Origin: Bacteroidota bacterium
GTDB lineage: Bacteria > Bacteroidota > Bacteroidia > Chitinophagales > Chitinophagaceae
Assembly (NCBI GenBank): GCA_018266575.1
Contig: JAFEAE010000023.1
Span: 310,001-374,000, forward strand
Direction: 5' to 3'
Length of the DNA: 64,000 bases
The position numbers and the translations under genes are program-made. The notes under the pieces are model-generated. The model was not told where the DNA came from. It worked only from the letters and a program-made list of their open reading frames with translations, and ran no database searches. Shown piece after piece: positions 16,105 to 25,404 of the stretch. The stretch's first letter is position 1. Each line of letters opens with the position of its first letter.

Positions 16105-17067
16105 ATGTTAACAGACATACAGGTAACGGGACAAAAAGATACACGTAGCGGTTTTGGAGATGGGATTTTGGAATTAGGAAGAACAAACCCCAATGTGGTT
16201 GCGCTTACCGCAGACCTTGCTGCATCTTTGAAATTACATCCTTTCATTAAAGAATTTCCTGAAAGATATTTCCAATGCGGCATTGCAGAAGCAAACATGA
16301 TAGGTATTGCTGCTGGCATGACGGTTGGTGGAAAAATTCCGTTCACAACAACTTTCGCAAACTTCTCTACCGGTCGTGTTTATGACCAGATCCGTCAATC
16401 TGTTGCTTACTCGGGCAAGAATGTAAAAATATGTGCATCACACGCCGGATTGACTTTAGGTGAAGATGGCGCTACACACCAGATATTGGAAGATATCGGT
16501 TTAATGAAAATGCTTCCCGGAATGACAGTGATCGTTCCTTGCGATTACAGCCAGACAAAAGCTGCAACAAAAGCGGTTGCAGAGTTGATCGGCCCGGTTT
16601 ATCTTCGTTTCGGCCGTCCCGTGTGGCCAATTTTTACAGAAGGAATGGACTTCACTATAGGTAAGGCACAAGTTTTTTCCGAAGGAACGGATGTGTCTAT
16701 TTTCGCTTGCGGCCACATGGTTTGGAAAGCCATCGAAGCCGGGAAAATATTACAGGGAAAAGGCATTTCTGTAGATGTGATCAACATTCATACAATAAAA
16801 CCAATTGATGCGGATGCTGTGCTAAAATCTATCAGTAAAACAAAATGTGCCGTTACAGCAGAAGAGCATAATGTTATTGGGGGATTGGGCGATAGCATTG
16901 CACAGGTTGCGGCAAAACATTTGCCCATACCAATCGAATATGTTGGTACAAATGACACATTTGGTGAAAGCGGAACACCCGCTCAATTACTGGAGAAATA
17001 TGGATTAACAGCATCACATATTGTGGAAGCAGCAGAAAGGGCAATTGCAAGGAAAAATAAAAAATAA
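16105..17067 (+). CDS. Transketolase, C-terminal subunit (split enzyme)
   Basis: A 320-residue protein matching the pyrimidine-binding and C-terminal domains of transketolase: FQCGIAEANMIGIAAGMTVGG (glutamate that activates thiamine), then HAGLTLGEDGATHQILEDIGLM. The pyrophosphate-binding N-terminal half is missing from the protein and from neighbouring genes. In split transketolases the two halves form a heteromer, and the genes are usually adjacent. Here the partner must lie elsewhere in the genome. The gene has its own promoter candidate. The alternative is a DXS-like C-terminal half, but the sequence fits split transketolase better. Confidence 0.9.
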   Translation: MLTDIQVTGQKDTRSGFGDGILELGRTNPNVVALTADLAASLKLHPFIKEFPERYFQCGIAEANMIGIAAGMTVGGKIPFTTTFANFSTGRVYDQIRQSVAYSGKNVKICASHAGLTLGEDGATHQILEDIGLMKMLPGMTVIVPCDYSQTKAATKAVAELIGPVYLRFGRPVWPIFTEGMDFTIGKAQVFSEGTDVSIFACGHMVWKAIEAGKILQGKGISVDVINIHTIKPIDADAVLKSISKTKCAVTAEEHNVIGGLGDSIAQVAAKHLPIPIEYVGTNDTFGESGTPAQLLEKYGLTASHIVEAAERAIARKNKK

Positions 17068-17145
17068 TACAAAACCGGTCTACTCATTATTTAAACTTCC
17101 TAGGATGAATCAAGTCAAATGCATCGGTTTGAAAATGCTAACCTA

Positions 17146-17697
17146 ATGGCGGTCTCTACTACAGATACAGAATTGCTTATTCAATTCCGGAATCCCGGAA
17201 CAAAGGAAAAAGCATTTACTGCAATCATTAAAAAATACCAGGAACGGTTATACTGGCATGTCCGCCGTATGGTTGTTGACCACGACGATGCCAATGATGT
17301 GTTACAGAATGTGTTCATCCGGGTTTGGAATGCATTAGAGAATTTCCGTGAGGATTCTCAACTATACACCTGGCTGTACCGCATCGCTACCAATGAATGC
17401 CTCACTTTTTTAGAGCAGCAGAAGAAAAAATCAGCCATTTCTTTAAACGAGGTTGAAAGTGGTTTGAGCAATAAAATTAAAGCTGATGGTAATTTTGACG
17501 CTAACAAATTAGAGTGGAAATTACAGTTAGCTATCCAGCAACTTCCTGAAAAACAACGTGTAGTATTCACTTTAAGATACTATGATGAAATGCCTTATGA
17601 AGAAATGAGCCGGGTTTTGGAAACATCAGAAGGGGCATTAAAAGCATCGTATCATCATGCTGTTAAAAAAATAGAAGAATACATCCTTAATCATTAA
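17146..17697 (+). CDS. ECF-type RNA polymerase sigma factor
   Basis: About 183 residues from ATG 17146 (an in-frame ATG at 17119 would add nine). Sigma region 2 contains DANDVLQNVFIRVWNALENF; region 4 contains YDEMPYEEMSRVLETSEGALKASYHHAVKKI. No anti-sigma FecR-type gene follows. Instead there is a protein with cytoplasmic VPxxYF repeats and one TM helix, then a Spy-like secreted protein. The three genes (gaps 30 and 9 bp) look like an envelope-stress signalling unit. Confidence 0.9.
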   Translation: MAVSTTDTELLIQFRNPGTKEKAFTAIIKKYQERLYWHVRRMVVDHDDANDVLQNVFIRVWNALENFREDSQLYTWLYRIATNECLTFLEQQKKKSAISLNEVESGLSNKIKADGNFDANKLEWKLQLAIQQLPEKQRVVFTLRYYDEMPYEEMSRVLETSEGALKASYHHAVKKIEEYILNH

Positions 17698-17727
17698 ACT
17701 TTTATTAACCAAACAGGTCAGAAAAAC

Positions 17728-18624
17728 GTGGCGAACAGAACAGAAATATGGAATGAATTGAGGGAAATCAGCCCTGTGGTAGCCGGAATTAATCATGCCG
17801 GAGTTTTTACTGTGCCTGAGAATTACTTCAATACGTTAAGCGACAAGATCATTAGCAGAATTCATGCAGGATTTTCATCTGAAAAGAATGAGTTACAAGG
17901 CGATACTGTGACATCTCAGTTTTCAAAAAATATGCCTTATAGTGTACCTGCAAGATATTTTGAATCATTTGCAGAAAATGTATTGTTGCGTATACAGGCA
18001 GAAAAAGCAGGTTCTGCAGATGAAGAATTGGAGATACTTTCTCCATTCCTGAACAGGCTCGATAAAAAAAATCTATACAGCGTGCCTGAAGGTTTTTTTT
18101 CGGAGCTGGCAGGCAATATGAATTCTGGTATGCAGGCAATTGAATTTGTAAACAGCGAACTGGAAAACCTTTCGCCGTTAATGAACAGCCTGAAAAATAA
18201 AAACGTGTATGAAACACCTGCAGGTTATTTCAACGATTTTGCAGGTACTGTTCTTAATAGAATAAAACAACAACCGGCTATAGTTATTTCAATCTACAAA
18301 AAAAGAAGCTGGTTGAAATATGCTGTAGCAGCGGCTGTTATAGCATTCATTGCAACAGGAAGTTTTTTGTTTTTAAATAAACACACCTCATCAGCTAACG
18401 AAGATCCTATTCAGCAATTATCGCAGGTAAGCGACCAGGATATGTTGAATTACCTGGATAATCAGAGCACGCCTGCAGTGTCTGCCGAACCTTCAAATAA
18501 TAATGTTGCTTCTATAGATATTACAGAAAATGATGTGAAAGATTTATTTAGCAACGTTTCTGATGATGAGTTACAACAATATGTTGATGAAAATGTTCCT
18601 TCAAAAGATTTATTAGTGAATTAA
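17728..18624 (+). CDS. Membrane protein with four VPxxYF repeats, putative anti-sigma factor
   Basis: 298 residues, start codon GTG (17728-17730). The N-terminal 180 residues hold four repeats with prolines at about 30, 74, 120 and 164: VFTVPENYF, PYSVPARYF, LYSVPEGFF and VYETPAGYF. Each is followed by a short helix ending near RI. Repeats 3 and 4 share a longer unit (LSP-x2-N-x-L-x2-KN). One TM helix follows at about 196-216, then an acidic, probably periplasmic tail. Location directly after an ECF sigma gene suggests it holds that sigma factor at the membrane. This is inference; no zinc anti-sigma (HxxxCxxC) motif is present. Confidence 0.7.
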   Translation: MANRTEIWNELREISPVVAGINHAGVFTVPENYFNTLSDKIISRIHAGFSSEKNELQGDTVTSQFSKNMPYSVPARYFESFAENVLLRIQAEKAGSADEELEILSPFLNRLDKKNLYSVPEGFFSELAGNMNSGMQAIEFVNSELENLSPLMNSLKNKNVYETPAGYFNDFAGTVLNRIKQQPAIVISIYKKRSWLKYAVAAAVIAFIATGSFLFLNKHTSSANEDPIQQLSQVSDQDMLNYLDNQSTPAVSAEPSNNNVASIDITENDVKDLFSNVSDDELQQYVDENVPSKDLLVN

Positions 18625-18633
18625 CAGGCTTTG

Positions 18634-19062
18634 ATGAAAAAGTGGTTATCCATATTATTGATCGGAATGATTTGTGGCCTCGGCATAACAGTGTCGGCAC
18701 AGGAAAATGCTGTGCCTCCACAAAAAGGTGACGGACATATTCTTGAAGCATTGAAGATAGCATACATCACAAAAAAACTGGATTTGTCCACAGAAGAAGC
18801 CCAACGGTTTTGGCCTATATATAACCACTATATGGATGAGATACGTTTGGCAAGAAGGGAATACCAGGCAACAAAAAATGAACTGAAATTAGAAGAAGAT
18901 GTGTTGAACATCCGGAAAAGATATACTGTTGAATTTAACAAAGCTGTATCTCCCGAAAAAGTGAATTTATTTTACCGCTCTGAAAAAGAGTTTGGAAATT
19001 ATGTACAACGCGAGTGGCAGGAAAGAAGGCAGGAAAGAATCCAGCAAAGGCGCCGCTTCTAA
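18634..19062 (+). CDS. Secreted Spy/CpxP-like small helical protein
   Basis: From ATG 18634 (a TTG codon precedes it in frame at 18631) the product has 142 residues. The signal peptide MKKWLSILLIGMICGLGITVSA is followed by a helical, Arg/Glu/Gln-rich domain. LDLSTEEAQRFWPIYNHYMDE resembles the helix-turn of Spy/CpxP periplasmic chaperones, and the C terminus is very basic and Arg-rich. It probably acts in the periplasm, sensing or binding misfolded proteins or metals, and could be the input of the sigma/anti-sigma pair encoded upstream. Confidence 0.7.
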   Translation: MKKWLSILLIGMICGLGITVSAQENAVPPQKGDGHILEALKIAYITKKLDLSTEEAQRFWPIYNHYMDEIRLARREYQATKNELKLEEDVLNIRKRYTVEFNKAVSPEKVNLFYRSEKEFGNYVQREWQERRQERIQQRRRF

Positions 19063-19160
19063 ATTATAGACCCTTACTTTTTCACTGTTTACCGATTAAT
19101 TTAATCTCTCAGTTCACAATGAACGATATTTGAAGCTGGTGTTTTTCATAGGTTAGCAAC

Positions 19161-19194
19161 GGCCGGCTCTTTCCAGGGCAGGCCTTCTTTTTTT
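19161..19194 (+). terminator. Possible terminator after the sigma module
   Basis: A short GGCC/GGCC stem (19161-19164 and 19181-19184) is directly followed by TTCTTTTTTT. The stem is weak, but the T-run and position about 100 bp after the last gene of the sigma module make it a possible intrinsic terminator. The following 19195-19245 has no gene. Confidence 0.3.
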
Positions 19195-19245
19195 AACGCG
19201 AATGAGAAGGAATTTTTGCTAATTTCCGCGAAGGAAATTCGTACA

Positions 19246-19629
19246 ATGGAAAACAACCTTATCTACAAAGAAGAGTGCTATAAAATAGTTGGCATATGCA
19301 TGAACATTCACAAAAAACTCGGAAAGGGTTTTAAGGAAGTTGTTTACAAAGATGCTATGCAGATTGAATTTAATAAAGCAGGGATTGCATATCAGAGAGA
19401 AAAAACGTTTAACATCAACTACGATGGTGTTATTCTGCCACACAAATTTTCTGCAGATTTTTTTGTTTTCAATGCAATCATCATTGAAGTGAAAGCTATA
19501 TCAATTGTTCCTACAGATTCTTTTCGCCAAACATTAAACTATTTAAAAGCAGCACAAGTTCAATTGGGCATTCTTATAAATTTTGGAACAGACAGTTTAA
19601 CTTTTCAAAGGATTGTTTGCACCCATTAG
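19246..19629 (+). CDS. GxxExxY-family protein (PD-(D/E)xK-like)
   Basis: From ATG 19246 the product has 127 residues. It shows the family's name motif GFKEVVY in LGKGFKEVVYKDAM, followed by an acidic/EVK pair in SADFFVFNAIIIEVKA, typical of the PD-(D/E)xK nuclease fold. The QTLNYLKAAQVQLGILINFG segment is strongly conserved in the family. GxxExxY proteins are frequent, often multi-copy orphans in Bacteroidota; the biochemical role is not established. A TTG upstream at 19216 is less likely as a start. Confidence 0.85.
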   Translation: MENNLIYKEECYKIVGICMNIHKKLGKGFKEVVYKDAMQIEFNKAGIAYQREKTFNINYDGVILPHKFSADFFVFNAIIIEVKAISIVPTDSFRQTLNYLKAAQVQLGILINFGTDSLTFQRIVCTH

Positions 19630-19635
19630 CATCAA

Positions 19636-20382
19636 TTAGCTCCAATTCGAAAAAATTGGCGTTTTAATGTCATGATAAAATAAAAATGTCCATTTTTCTT
19701 CTTCACCTTTTTGCCACCATTCTTTGCGGAGCTCCATACATTTTTTTCCGTCATAATCATATTTCGCTACAAAGCGGCTTTTCATTTGTTGTAATTGCGG
19801 CGCATCATCAGCTCCAAAAAAGACGGTCTCTCCTCCATCAACAATCCAAAACACCTGGTGATACGGACAATGCGCACTGGTCATTTCATATTTGATATAT
19901 CCATCCAAAATGCCGCTGCCTTCCAGGAAAACAACGTTATCAGAATTTTTCAGGCAATCCAATTCATCGGTGATGTAAGAAGGAAACCCTTTTTCATAGG
20001 CAAATTCAAGTTCTTTTTTTTGCAGGTAATATTTTGCATTCGGAAATGAAAGCTCTTTCTTATTTGATGCAGAATTTAATTTACTGATGCCACCCGCATG
20101 GTCTTTATGCAAATGGCTCATTAATACTTTGGTGATTTCTGAAGGATTAATACCTGCATCTATCAGATTTTTGTGAATTTGTAATTCTCCATTTTTTTCA
20201 AAACCCAAACCGGTATCGAGCAATAAAATATCTTCGGAAGTAATAACAACAAATGGTTGCACTTCTACCAATAAACTTCCTGTTGCACGTTTTTGCAGGT
20301 CATCCTTATCAACATTAAACGGAACAAATAATTTGCTTTTATCAATAGTAAATGTGCCTTCGGAAAGCGGAATGATTTTCAT
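19636..20382 (-). CDS. MBL-fold metallo-hydrolase
   Basis: A 248-residue metallo-beta-lactamase-fold hydrolase. The zinc-binding motif HLHKDHAGG (HxHxDH) is intact, preceded by LLDTGLGFE. A second His in SAHCPYHQVF and an Asp in FFGADDAPQL complete the site. Related enzymes hydrolyse lactones or thioesters; the substrate is not evident. Convergent with the GxxExxY gene, 6 bp between stops. Confidence 0.88.
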   Translation of the reverse strand: MKIIPLSEGTFTIDKSKLFVPFNVDKDDLQKRATGSLLVEVQPFVVITSEDILLLDTGLGFEKNGELQIHKNLIDAGINPSEITKVLMSHLHKDHAGGISKLNSASNKKELSFPNAKYYLQKKELEFAYEKGFPSYITDELDCLKNSDNVVFLEGSGILDGYIKYEMTSAHCPYHQVFWIVDGGETVFFGADDAPQLQQMKSRFVAKYDYDGKKCMELRKEWWQKGEEEKWTFLFYHDIKTPIFSNWS

Positions 20383-20400
20383 AATTAAAAGTAGGAAAAA

Positions 20401-20481
20401 GTCCGAAAGACAGAAAAGTCCGGAAGTTCGGAAGAAAGTTGCTGTTGCACAAAAACTCTTTCCGACTTTCCGACATCGGAC
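20401..20481. repeat. Imperfect inverted repeat after rodA
   Basis: The gap holds GTCCGA (20401-20406) and TCGGAC (20476-20481) as outer arms, with further partly matching GTC/CGGAAAG blocks inside, so a long imperfect hairpin is possible. It overlaps the rodA stop. There is no T-run. The sequence consists of short AGTCCGGAAG-like units, which resemble repeated intergenic elements of this group. Confidence 0.4.
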
Positions 20482-21824
20482 TATCTCAGCACCATCTGCC
20501 TATCCGCATCCAACCGGATCATTACAAATAACATAATGGTAAACGTTAGTAAAGATGTTCCGCCATAGCTGATAAATGGTAACGATATACCAACGACAGG
20601 TGCAAGGCCGATCGTCATGCAAATGTTTACGGAGAGATGAAAGAAAAAAACCGAAGCTACACCATAGGCATAACATCGGCTGAATACGCTTCGCTGTCGT
20701 TCAGCAATTGCAACAATGCGCATTAATAATAAAAAGTAGATTCCCAGCAACACGAGGCTCCCTACAAAACCAAATCCTTCGCCAATTGTACAAAAAATAA
20801 AATCCGTTCGCTGTTCCGGAACAAAATCGTATCGTGTTTGAGTGCCTTTCAATAGCCCTTTTCCTATAAGGCCACCGCTACCAATAGCGATCTTACTTTG
20901 CTTCACGTTATAGTCGCCATCTTTTTTTGAACCTTTGCTTTTTTGTTCAATTTCTATTGCAGCATTCTCATCTTTCGGAACATAATCTTTTCCGATGGCA
21001 TCGTAAATACGTTTCACTTGGTACGGTTCAAACACGTGATCAAAAACAAATGGAACAACAAAGCGTTGCACGCCTACACATACAAACCATAAACCCGCGA
21101 TCAGGAATAATATTGCCCTGTTCCGTTTCACTTGCCTTCGTAAAATATATACAGCCAACCCAGCGATCGCTGTAAGAATTAATGCCAATGTATTTTTTTC
21201 CAACAACAATGTAGCAACAACCAATACTGCAAATGAAAACCCGATGATCAGGATATTTGCCGGTAAACCTTCGCGGAACATTACCAGGAAAAAAGAAAAA
21301 TATACCAATGCCAAACCCAGCTCATGCTGCATGATGGATAACATTGCAGGGCCGAGTGTTATTGCTGCTGCAATTAGCTGCGAACGGGTTTTGGAAAAAT
21401 CTGTTTCTACACGTGATAAATATTTTGCAAGCGCAAGGTTTACGAAGAGCTTACACAAATCTGCCGGCTGCAGTTGAAATGCATTTCCGAATTTTATGAT
21501 TGACTCTGTTCCTTTGATGCGTGAGTGAAATGGAAAAACAAGCAACATCAGCAAAATACCAAACACATAAAAAAGGTTTGCTGTTGCAGTAAAAAATTTG
21601 CTGTCGGTTAATAATATAAAAGTGCCGATGACACCACCCATAATAAAATAAAGCAACTGCCTGCTATAATCCGTTTTCAGGGAAATGAAACCTTGAAGAA
21701 TAGTATCGCTTTCGCGATAGGTTGCTGCAAAAATGCTCATCACTCCTATTGTGCATAATGCAATCCATATCCATACAATGGACCAGTCGACACCTTTTGA
21801 TATGGCTGGATTTCTGCTGCTCAT
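20481..21824 (-). CDS. rodA: Rod-shape SEDS peptidoglycan glycosyltransferase
   Basis: A 447-residue SEDS-family polytopic protein with about ten TM helices. Conserved blocks include QPADLCKLFVNLALAKYLS, the family QxxLGxALVY equivalent (MQHELGLALVYFSF), and a C-terminal GISLPFISYGGTSLL. A roughly 70-residue insertion around KDYVPKDENAAIEIEQKSKG is usual in Bacteroidota RodA. It polymerises glycan strands with PBP2. Its ATG overlaps the PBP2 stop (4 bp), confirming coupling. Last gene of the mre operon. Confidence 0.93.
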   Translation of the reverse strand: MSSRNPAISKGVDWSIVWIWIALCTIGVMSIFAATYRESDTILQGFISLKTDYSRQLLYFIMGGVIGTFILLTDSKFFTATANLFYVFGILLMLLVFPFHSRIKGTESIIKFGNAFQLQPADLCKLFVNLALAKYLSRVETDFSKTRSQLIAAAITLGPAMLSIMQHELGLALVYFSFFLVMFREGLPANILIIGFSFAVLVVATLLLEKNTLALILTAIAGLAVYILRRQVKRNRAILFLIAGLWFVCVGVQRFVVPFVFDHVFEPYQVKRIYDAIGKDYVPKDENAAIEIEQKSKGSKKDGDYNVKQSKIAIGSGGLIGKGLLKGTQTRYDFVPEQRTDFIFCTIGEGFGFVGSLVLLGIYFLLLMRIVAIAERQRSVFSRCYAYGVASVFFFHLSVNICMTIGLAPVVGISLPFISYGGTSLLTFTIMLFVMIRLDADRQMVLR

Positions 21825-23902
21825 TTATTAATAGAATCGGTTTGTGGTTTGTTATCTTCTTTCGGTTTTATTAACGGGCTGCGTTGAATGATTGCGTTAT
21901 TATTTCTACGCAATGTATCCAGTAATGCAGCACGGGATGATGGAATGATATATTTCATCAGGTTAGTACTGTCGTGTGTACGCAATGCACGTTGTGCAGC
22001 ACGTGTGGAATCCTCAATGAATTGCACACGTATTAAATATTTTGGAAGAAGATTGGTATTTGCAATATCCTGTGCTTTCTTAACAGACTCTGCACGCAAA
22101 GTATCATTCAAATATTTTTCTACTAATAAAGAACCGATCGGTGCTGCCCATGCAGCTCCATATCCTGCATTTTGCACAACAACAGCAATGGCAATTTTCG
22201 GATTTTCCCTCGGCGCAAAACAAACAAACATGGCGTTGTTTTTCAGTTTTGTTCTTTTGTGATCAACCACAAGATAGTTCTCTGCTGTTCCTGTTTTAGC
22301 GCACATGTTAATTCCCGGGATGCGCACTGCTTTTGCAGTACCGATTTCTGCAACATCCTGCATACCACTGATCACTACTTCATATACATCATCGGGGATA
22401 TGCGTGAGCACTTCATGTTTCCTGCGATAACGGTTCAGTAACGTATCTTCCTTTGTTTCGCCATCCACTTTCTCCACAAAATGCGGAACATAAAAATATC
22501 CTTTGTTTGCAACGATGCACATAGCATTTGCCATTTGCACTGGTGTAACACTAAGCTGATCCTGGCCAATTCCCATAGTGACCATAGTACACGAGTTCCA
22601 TGACCTGTTATAAATTTTATCGTATGATGAAGTATCGGGTACATTTCCACCATCTTCACTTGGCAGATCAACACCAATGCGATGCCCAAGGCCAAATGCA
22701 GTTACATATTGCCTCCATTTCATCAGCCCTTTTCGTGGGCTATGGAATTCCGGATTATCAAGAGTTTGCCTGAAGGTGTTACAAAAAAAAGAGTTGCATG
22801 AGTGCGCAATTGCTAACCGTAAGGTTGCTGCATGCCCTGCAAATTTTTCATCACATTTCACCGGCCTGTTACATCCGAGATAAACTCCATGGCAATCATA
22901 ACCACTCGATGGGCTAATAATACCCTCGTCCAATGCTATCAATGCACCAAGCGGTTTATAAGTGGAACCCGGTTGATATTGTCCTTTAATTGCACGATTG
23001 AATAATGGTGCTGAAACATCCAACGCCAATTTTGCATAATGGCTTTGTTTATCCGGGCCGGTCAATTCATTCGGATCAAAATCAGGGCTTGACGCCATAG
23101 CAATGATGCCGCCGGTTTTGGGTTCGATGGCTACAACAGCGCCTACTTTGTTGCTTAATAATTTTTCAGCAAGTTGCTGTATGTCTATATCGAGATAAGT
23201 ACGTAGGTTTTTTCCAGCAATTGCTGGTGTATCCAATGCTTTATTTTCATAATGGCCAACAAGGCGGTTCTTATTATCTTTTATCCAGAATTCGATGCCA
23301 CGTTGCCCCATCAATTCCCTTTCATAATATTGTTCCAACCCGGTTCGTCCAACATAGTCGCCAAGCTGGTAACCTGTTGATCTTTTTAAAACGCTGGAGT
23401 CCACTTCCCCTACATAACCCATAATGTGTGCAGCTGCATTGTATGGATATATCCTTACCGGCCTTTCCTGCAAATTGAAGCCTTGAAATTTCCAGATGTT
23501 CTCTTCAAATTTTGCATAAAGATCAGGTGGTAACAAGTCTTCAAAAATAGATGGGCGAAATGGCCCATTCTTAAATTTTGCATCGAGAATACGATCACGG
23601 AATTCTGCAGTATCAATGCCAAGCAGTTGACAAAAATATTGTGTGTCGATATTTTTTACCTGTGATGGTACAACCATCAGGTCATACAAAATTGCATTAT
23701 TCAAAATCGCTTTTCCTTTACGGTCGAAAATAATTCCGCGGTTTGGATAAATGCGTTTGGGGAACAATGCATTTTCTTCTGCCAGTTTTTTGTATTTGTT
23801 TGAAACTAATTGCAGGTTCACCAACTGTGCGGCAATGATAAGGAACATTCCTCCGAAAATGAGGCGAATAATATTACTACGGGATTGATTGAAAACAGGC
23901 AT
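21821..23902 (-). CDS. mrdA: Penicillin-binding protein 2 (class B transpeptidase)
   Basis: A 693-residue class B PBP. One N-terminal TM helix (about 12-28), a PBP dimerisation domain starting IYPNRGIIFDRKGK, and a transpeptidase domain with SxxK at STYK (Ser313), SxN at SCN, and KTG at AKTGTAEN. It crosslinks peptidoglycan during elongation with RodA. A C-terminal basic/polar tail (about 640-693) extends beyond the transpeptidase domain. The gene overlaps rodA by 4 bp and lies 103 bp after mreD in the same direction. Confidence 0.93.
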   Translation of the reverse strand: MPVFNQSRSNIIRLIFGGMFLIIAAQLVNLQLVSNKYKKLAEENALFPKRIYPNRGIIFDRKGKAILNNAILYDLMVVPSQVKNIDTQYFCQLLGIDTAEFRDRILDAKFKNGPFRPSIFEDLLPPDLYAKFEENIWKFQGFNLQERPVRIYPYNAAAHIMGYVGEVDSSVLKRSTGYQLGDYVGRTGLEQYYERELMGQRGIEFWIKDNKNRLVGHYENKALDTPAIAGKNLRTYLDIDIQQLAEKLLSNKVGAVVAIEPKTGGIIAMASSPDFDPNELTGPDKQSHYAKLALDVSAPLFNRAIKGQYQPGSTYKPLGALIALDEGIISPSSGYDCHGVYLGCNRPVKCDEKFAGHAATLRLAIAHSCNSFFCNTFRQTLDNPEFHSPRKGLMKWRQYVTAFGLGHRIGVDLPSEDGGNVPDTSSYDKIYNRSWNSCTMVTMGIGQDQLSVTPVQMANAMCIVANKGYFYVPHFVEKVDGETKEDTLLNRYRRKHEVLTHIPDDVYEVVISGMQDVAEIGTAKAVRIPGINMCAKTGTAENYLVVDHKRTKLKNNAMFVCFAPRENPKIAIAVVVQNAGYGAAWAAPIGSLLVEKYLNDTLRAESVKKAQDIANTNLLPKYLIRVQFIEDSTRAAQRALRTHDSTNLMKYIIPSSRAALLDTLRRNNNAIIQRSPLIKPKEDNKPQTDSINK

Positions 23903-24005
23903 ATATGTGTGCAGAGGACAAAGTACAAAGTACGGATTATTAAATATTGAAAGAAGAACTTGTGATATATTTTTTATTTATTTTAATACATCTTTTCCAA
24001 ATCCG

Positions 24006-24539
24006 TCAGGCAGTGTTTGTCCTGAATTTTTCATTCCTGAAAAATAATAATTCAGTGACCAGGATCAGCAACAAACTGATGCCGGTTGTTGCAATTATTT
24101 TTCCGATAAAATACATGAAAGAACCAAAACTCATCCATTCTAAAAACACAAGATATATGTGATGAAGCACGGTCAGCACCAAAACATACGTTGCATAAGG
24201 CGCCCATCCCATGCTTCGTATAGAAGGCGAGGCATAACTTTTATCAGCACCTTCTTTGGAGATGAGCAGATTAATTACAAAAGGACGGACATACGCAATC
24301 AGTGTACACGCAGCAGCATGCAAGCCTGGGGTTTCGGTGAAATAATCAAGGCAAAGCCCGAATAAAAAGCCGACAGATGTCAGCGATAATCTTGGCATAT
24401 TGAACGGGAGCCACAAAATGTAGAGATAGTATAAATAAGGTGTGATGAACCGGTGCAAAGGTGGTATTTTAAACAATACAAATACCTGCACAAGGATGAA
24501 CAGGATAAACCGGATGATATTTTTCATCAACACACTCAT
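24006..24539 (-). CDS. mreD: Rod shape-determining protein MreD
   Basis: A 177-residue membrane protein with five or six TM helices and little polar sequence, as in MreD. It contains the family-like GFLFGLCLDYFTETPGLHA segment. It starts in a 4-bp ATGA overlap with the mreC stop. MreD links MreC and the cytoplasmic MreB filament to the peptidoglycan elongation machinery. Identity rests on fold pattern plus position, since MreD is poorly conserved. Confidence 0.88.
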   Translation of the reverse strand: MSVLMKNIIRFILFILVQVFVLFKIPPLHRFITPYLYYLYILWLPFNMPRLSLTSVGFLFGLCLDYFTETPGLHAAACTLIAYVRPFVINLLISKEGADKSYASPSIRSMGWAPYATYVLVLTVLHHIYLVFLEWMSFGSFMYFIGKIIATTGISLLLILVTELLFFRNEKFRTNTA

Positions 24540-25390
24540 TGTATTTTTTTTCGGGTTGAGTCTTCTAATCTTTTTTGCTCGTCGTATTGTGTGTTATCTA
24601 TCACATATACATATTCAAGATTGAAAAAGTTGGTTGACGGCCTGATCTTAAGTGTATAAAAATTACTGCTCTTGTCATCCACAATTTCGTAAACCGTACC
24701 AACCATAATATTTGCCGGGAACAAGGAAGATGTCTGGCTCGTCAGTACAGTATCCCCTTTGGAAACTTTTACACTTTTTGGGATATCCTTTAACGTTACA
24801 TACAAAGGGCTTGATCCATCCCATTCAATAGTTCCGCGGTCGTTGCTGTTTTTCATCTTTACCACCACCTTGTATTGCCGGTGAAGCAAGCTCATTACTA
24901 TTGCATAATTCTGACTAACATTTACTACGGTGCCAACTATTCCCTGCGAACCGGCAACGCCCATATTTGGCCTTACCTGTTGTGCTGACCCGCGATGGAT
25001 GGTAATATAATTTGCCTGGGAAGATGTGCTGCTGCTCACCACTTTCGCTTCCATATAAACATATTTCTGGACCTTCTTCACAGAATCTATCTTAACAGTG
25101 TCAGTTATAAATTTCCGTGCAGAATCCGGCGCTTCGAAATTTTCTTTTAATAACTGGTGAAGACGCACGTTGTCTTTTGCCAACGAGTCGTTGGTTTTTT
25201 TCAATTGAAAATAATATTCAACATTATTGTACTTCTGGTTAAGCCTGCCGGTCACTTCAGTAGCAACAGAAAGAAATGCAGCTTCATGAAACCTGTTATA
25301 GCGAAAGAGAAATGAAAGTGCTACAATTTGCAACACCAGGAAGAAGAGAAAATTAAAATACCTTCTGATGAAGAGAAAGACATTACGCAC
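24536..25390 (-). CDS. mreC: Rod shape-determining protein MreC
   Basis: 284 residues with GTG start (25388-25390). One TM helix at about 12-28 is followed by a coiled coil (about 60-90) and a periplasmic beta domain with NYITIHRGSAQQVRPNMGVAG and GIVGTVVNVS, hallmarks of MreC. It is a periplasmic scaffold for the elongasome, activating PBP2/RodA. It lies 78 bp after mreB; this gap contains short AGGTTTA-like repeats and a small AGGCA/TGCCT hairpin. Confidence 0.92.
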   Translation of the reverse strand: MRNVFLFIRRYFNFLFFLVLQIVALSFLFRYNRFHEAAFLSVATEVTGRLNQKYNNVEYYFQLKKTNDSLAKDNVRLHQLLKENFEAPDSARKFITDTVKIDSVKKVQKYVYMEAKVVSSSTSSQANYITIHRGSAQQVRPNMGVAGSQGIVGTVVNVSQNYAIVMSLLHRQYKVVVKMKNSNDRGTIEWDGSSPLYVTLKDIPKSVKVSKGDTVLTSQTSSLFPANIMVGTVYEIVDDKSSNFYTLKIRPSTNFFNLEYVYVIDNTQYDEQKRLEDSTRKKIQ

Positions 25391-25404
25391 GTAGAAAGAA
25401 TTTG

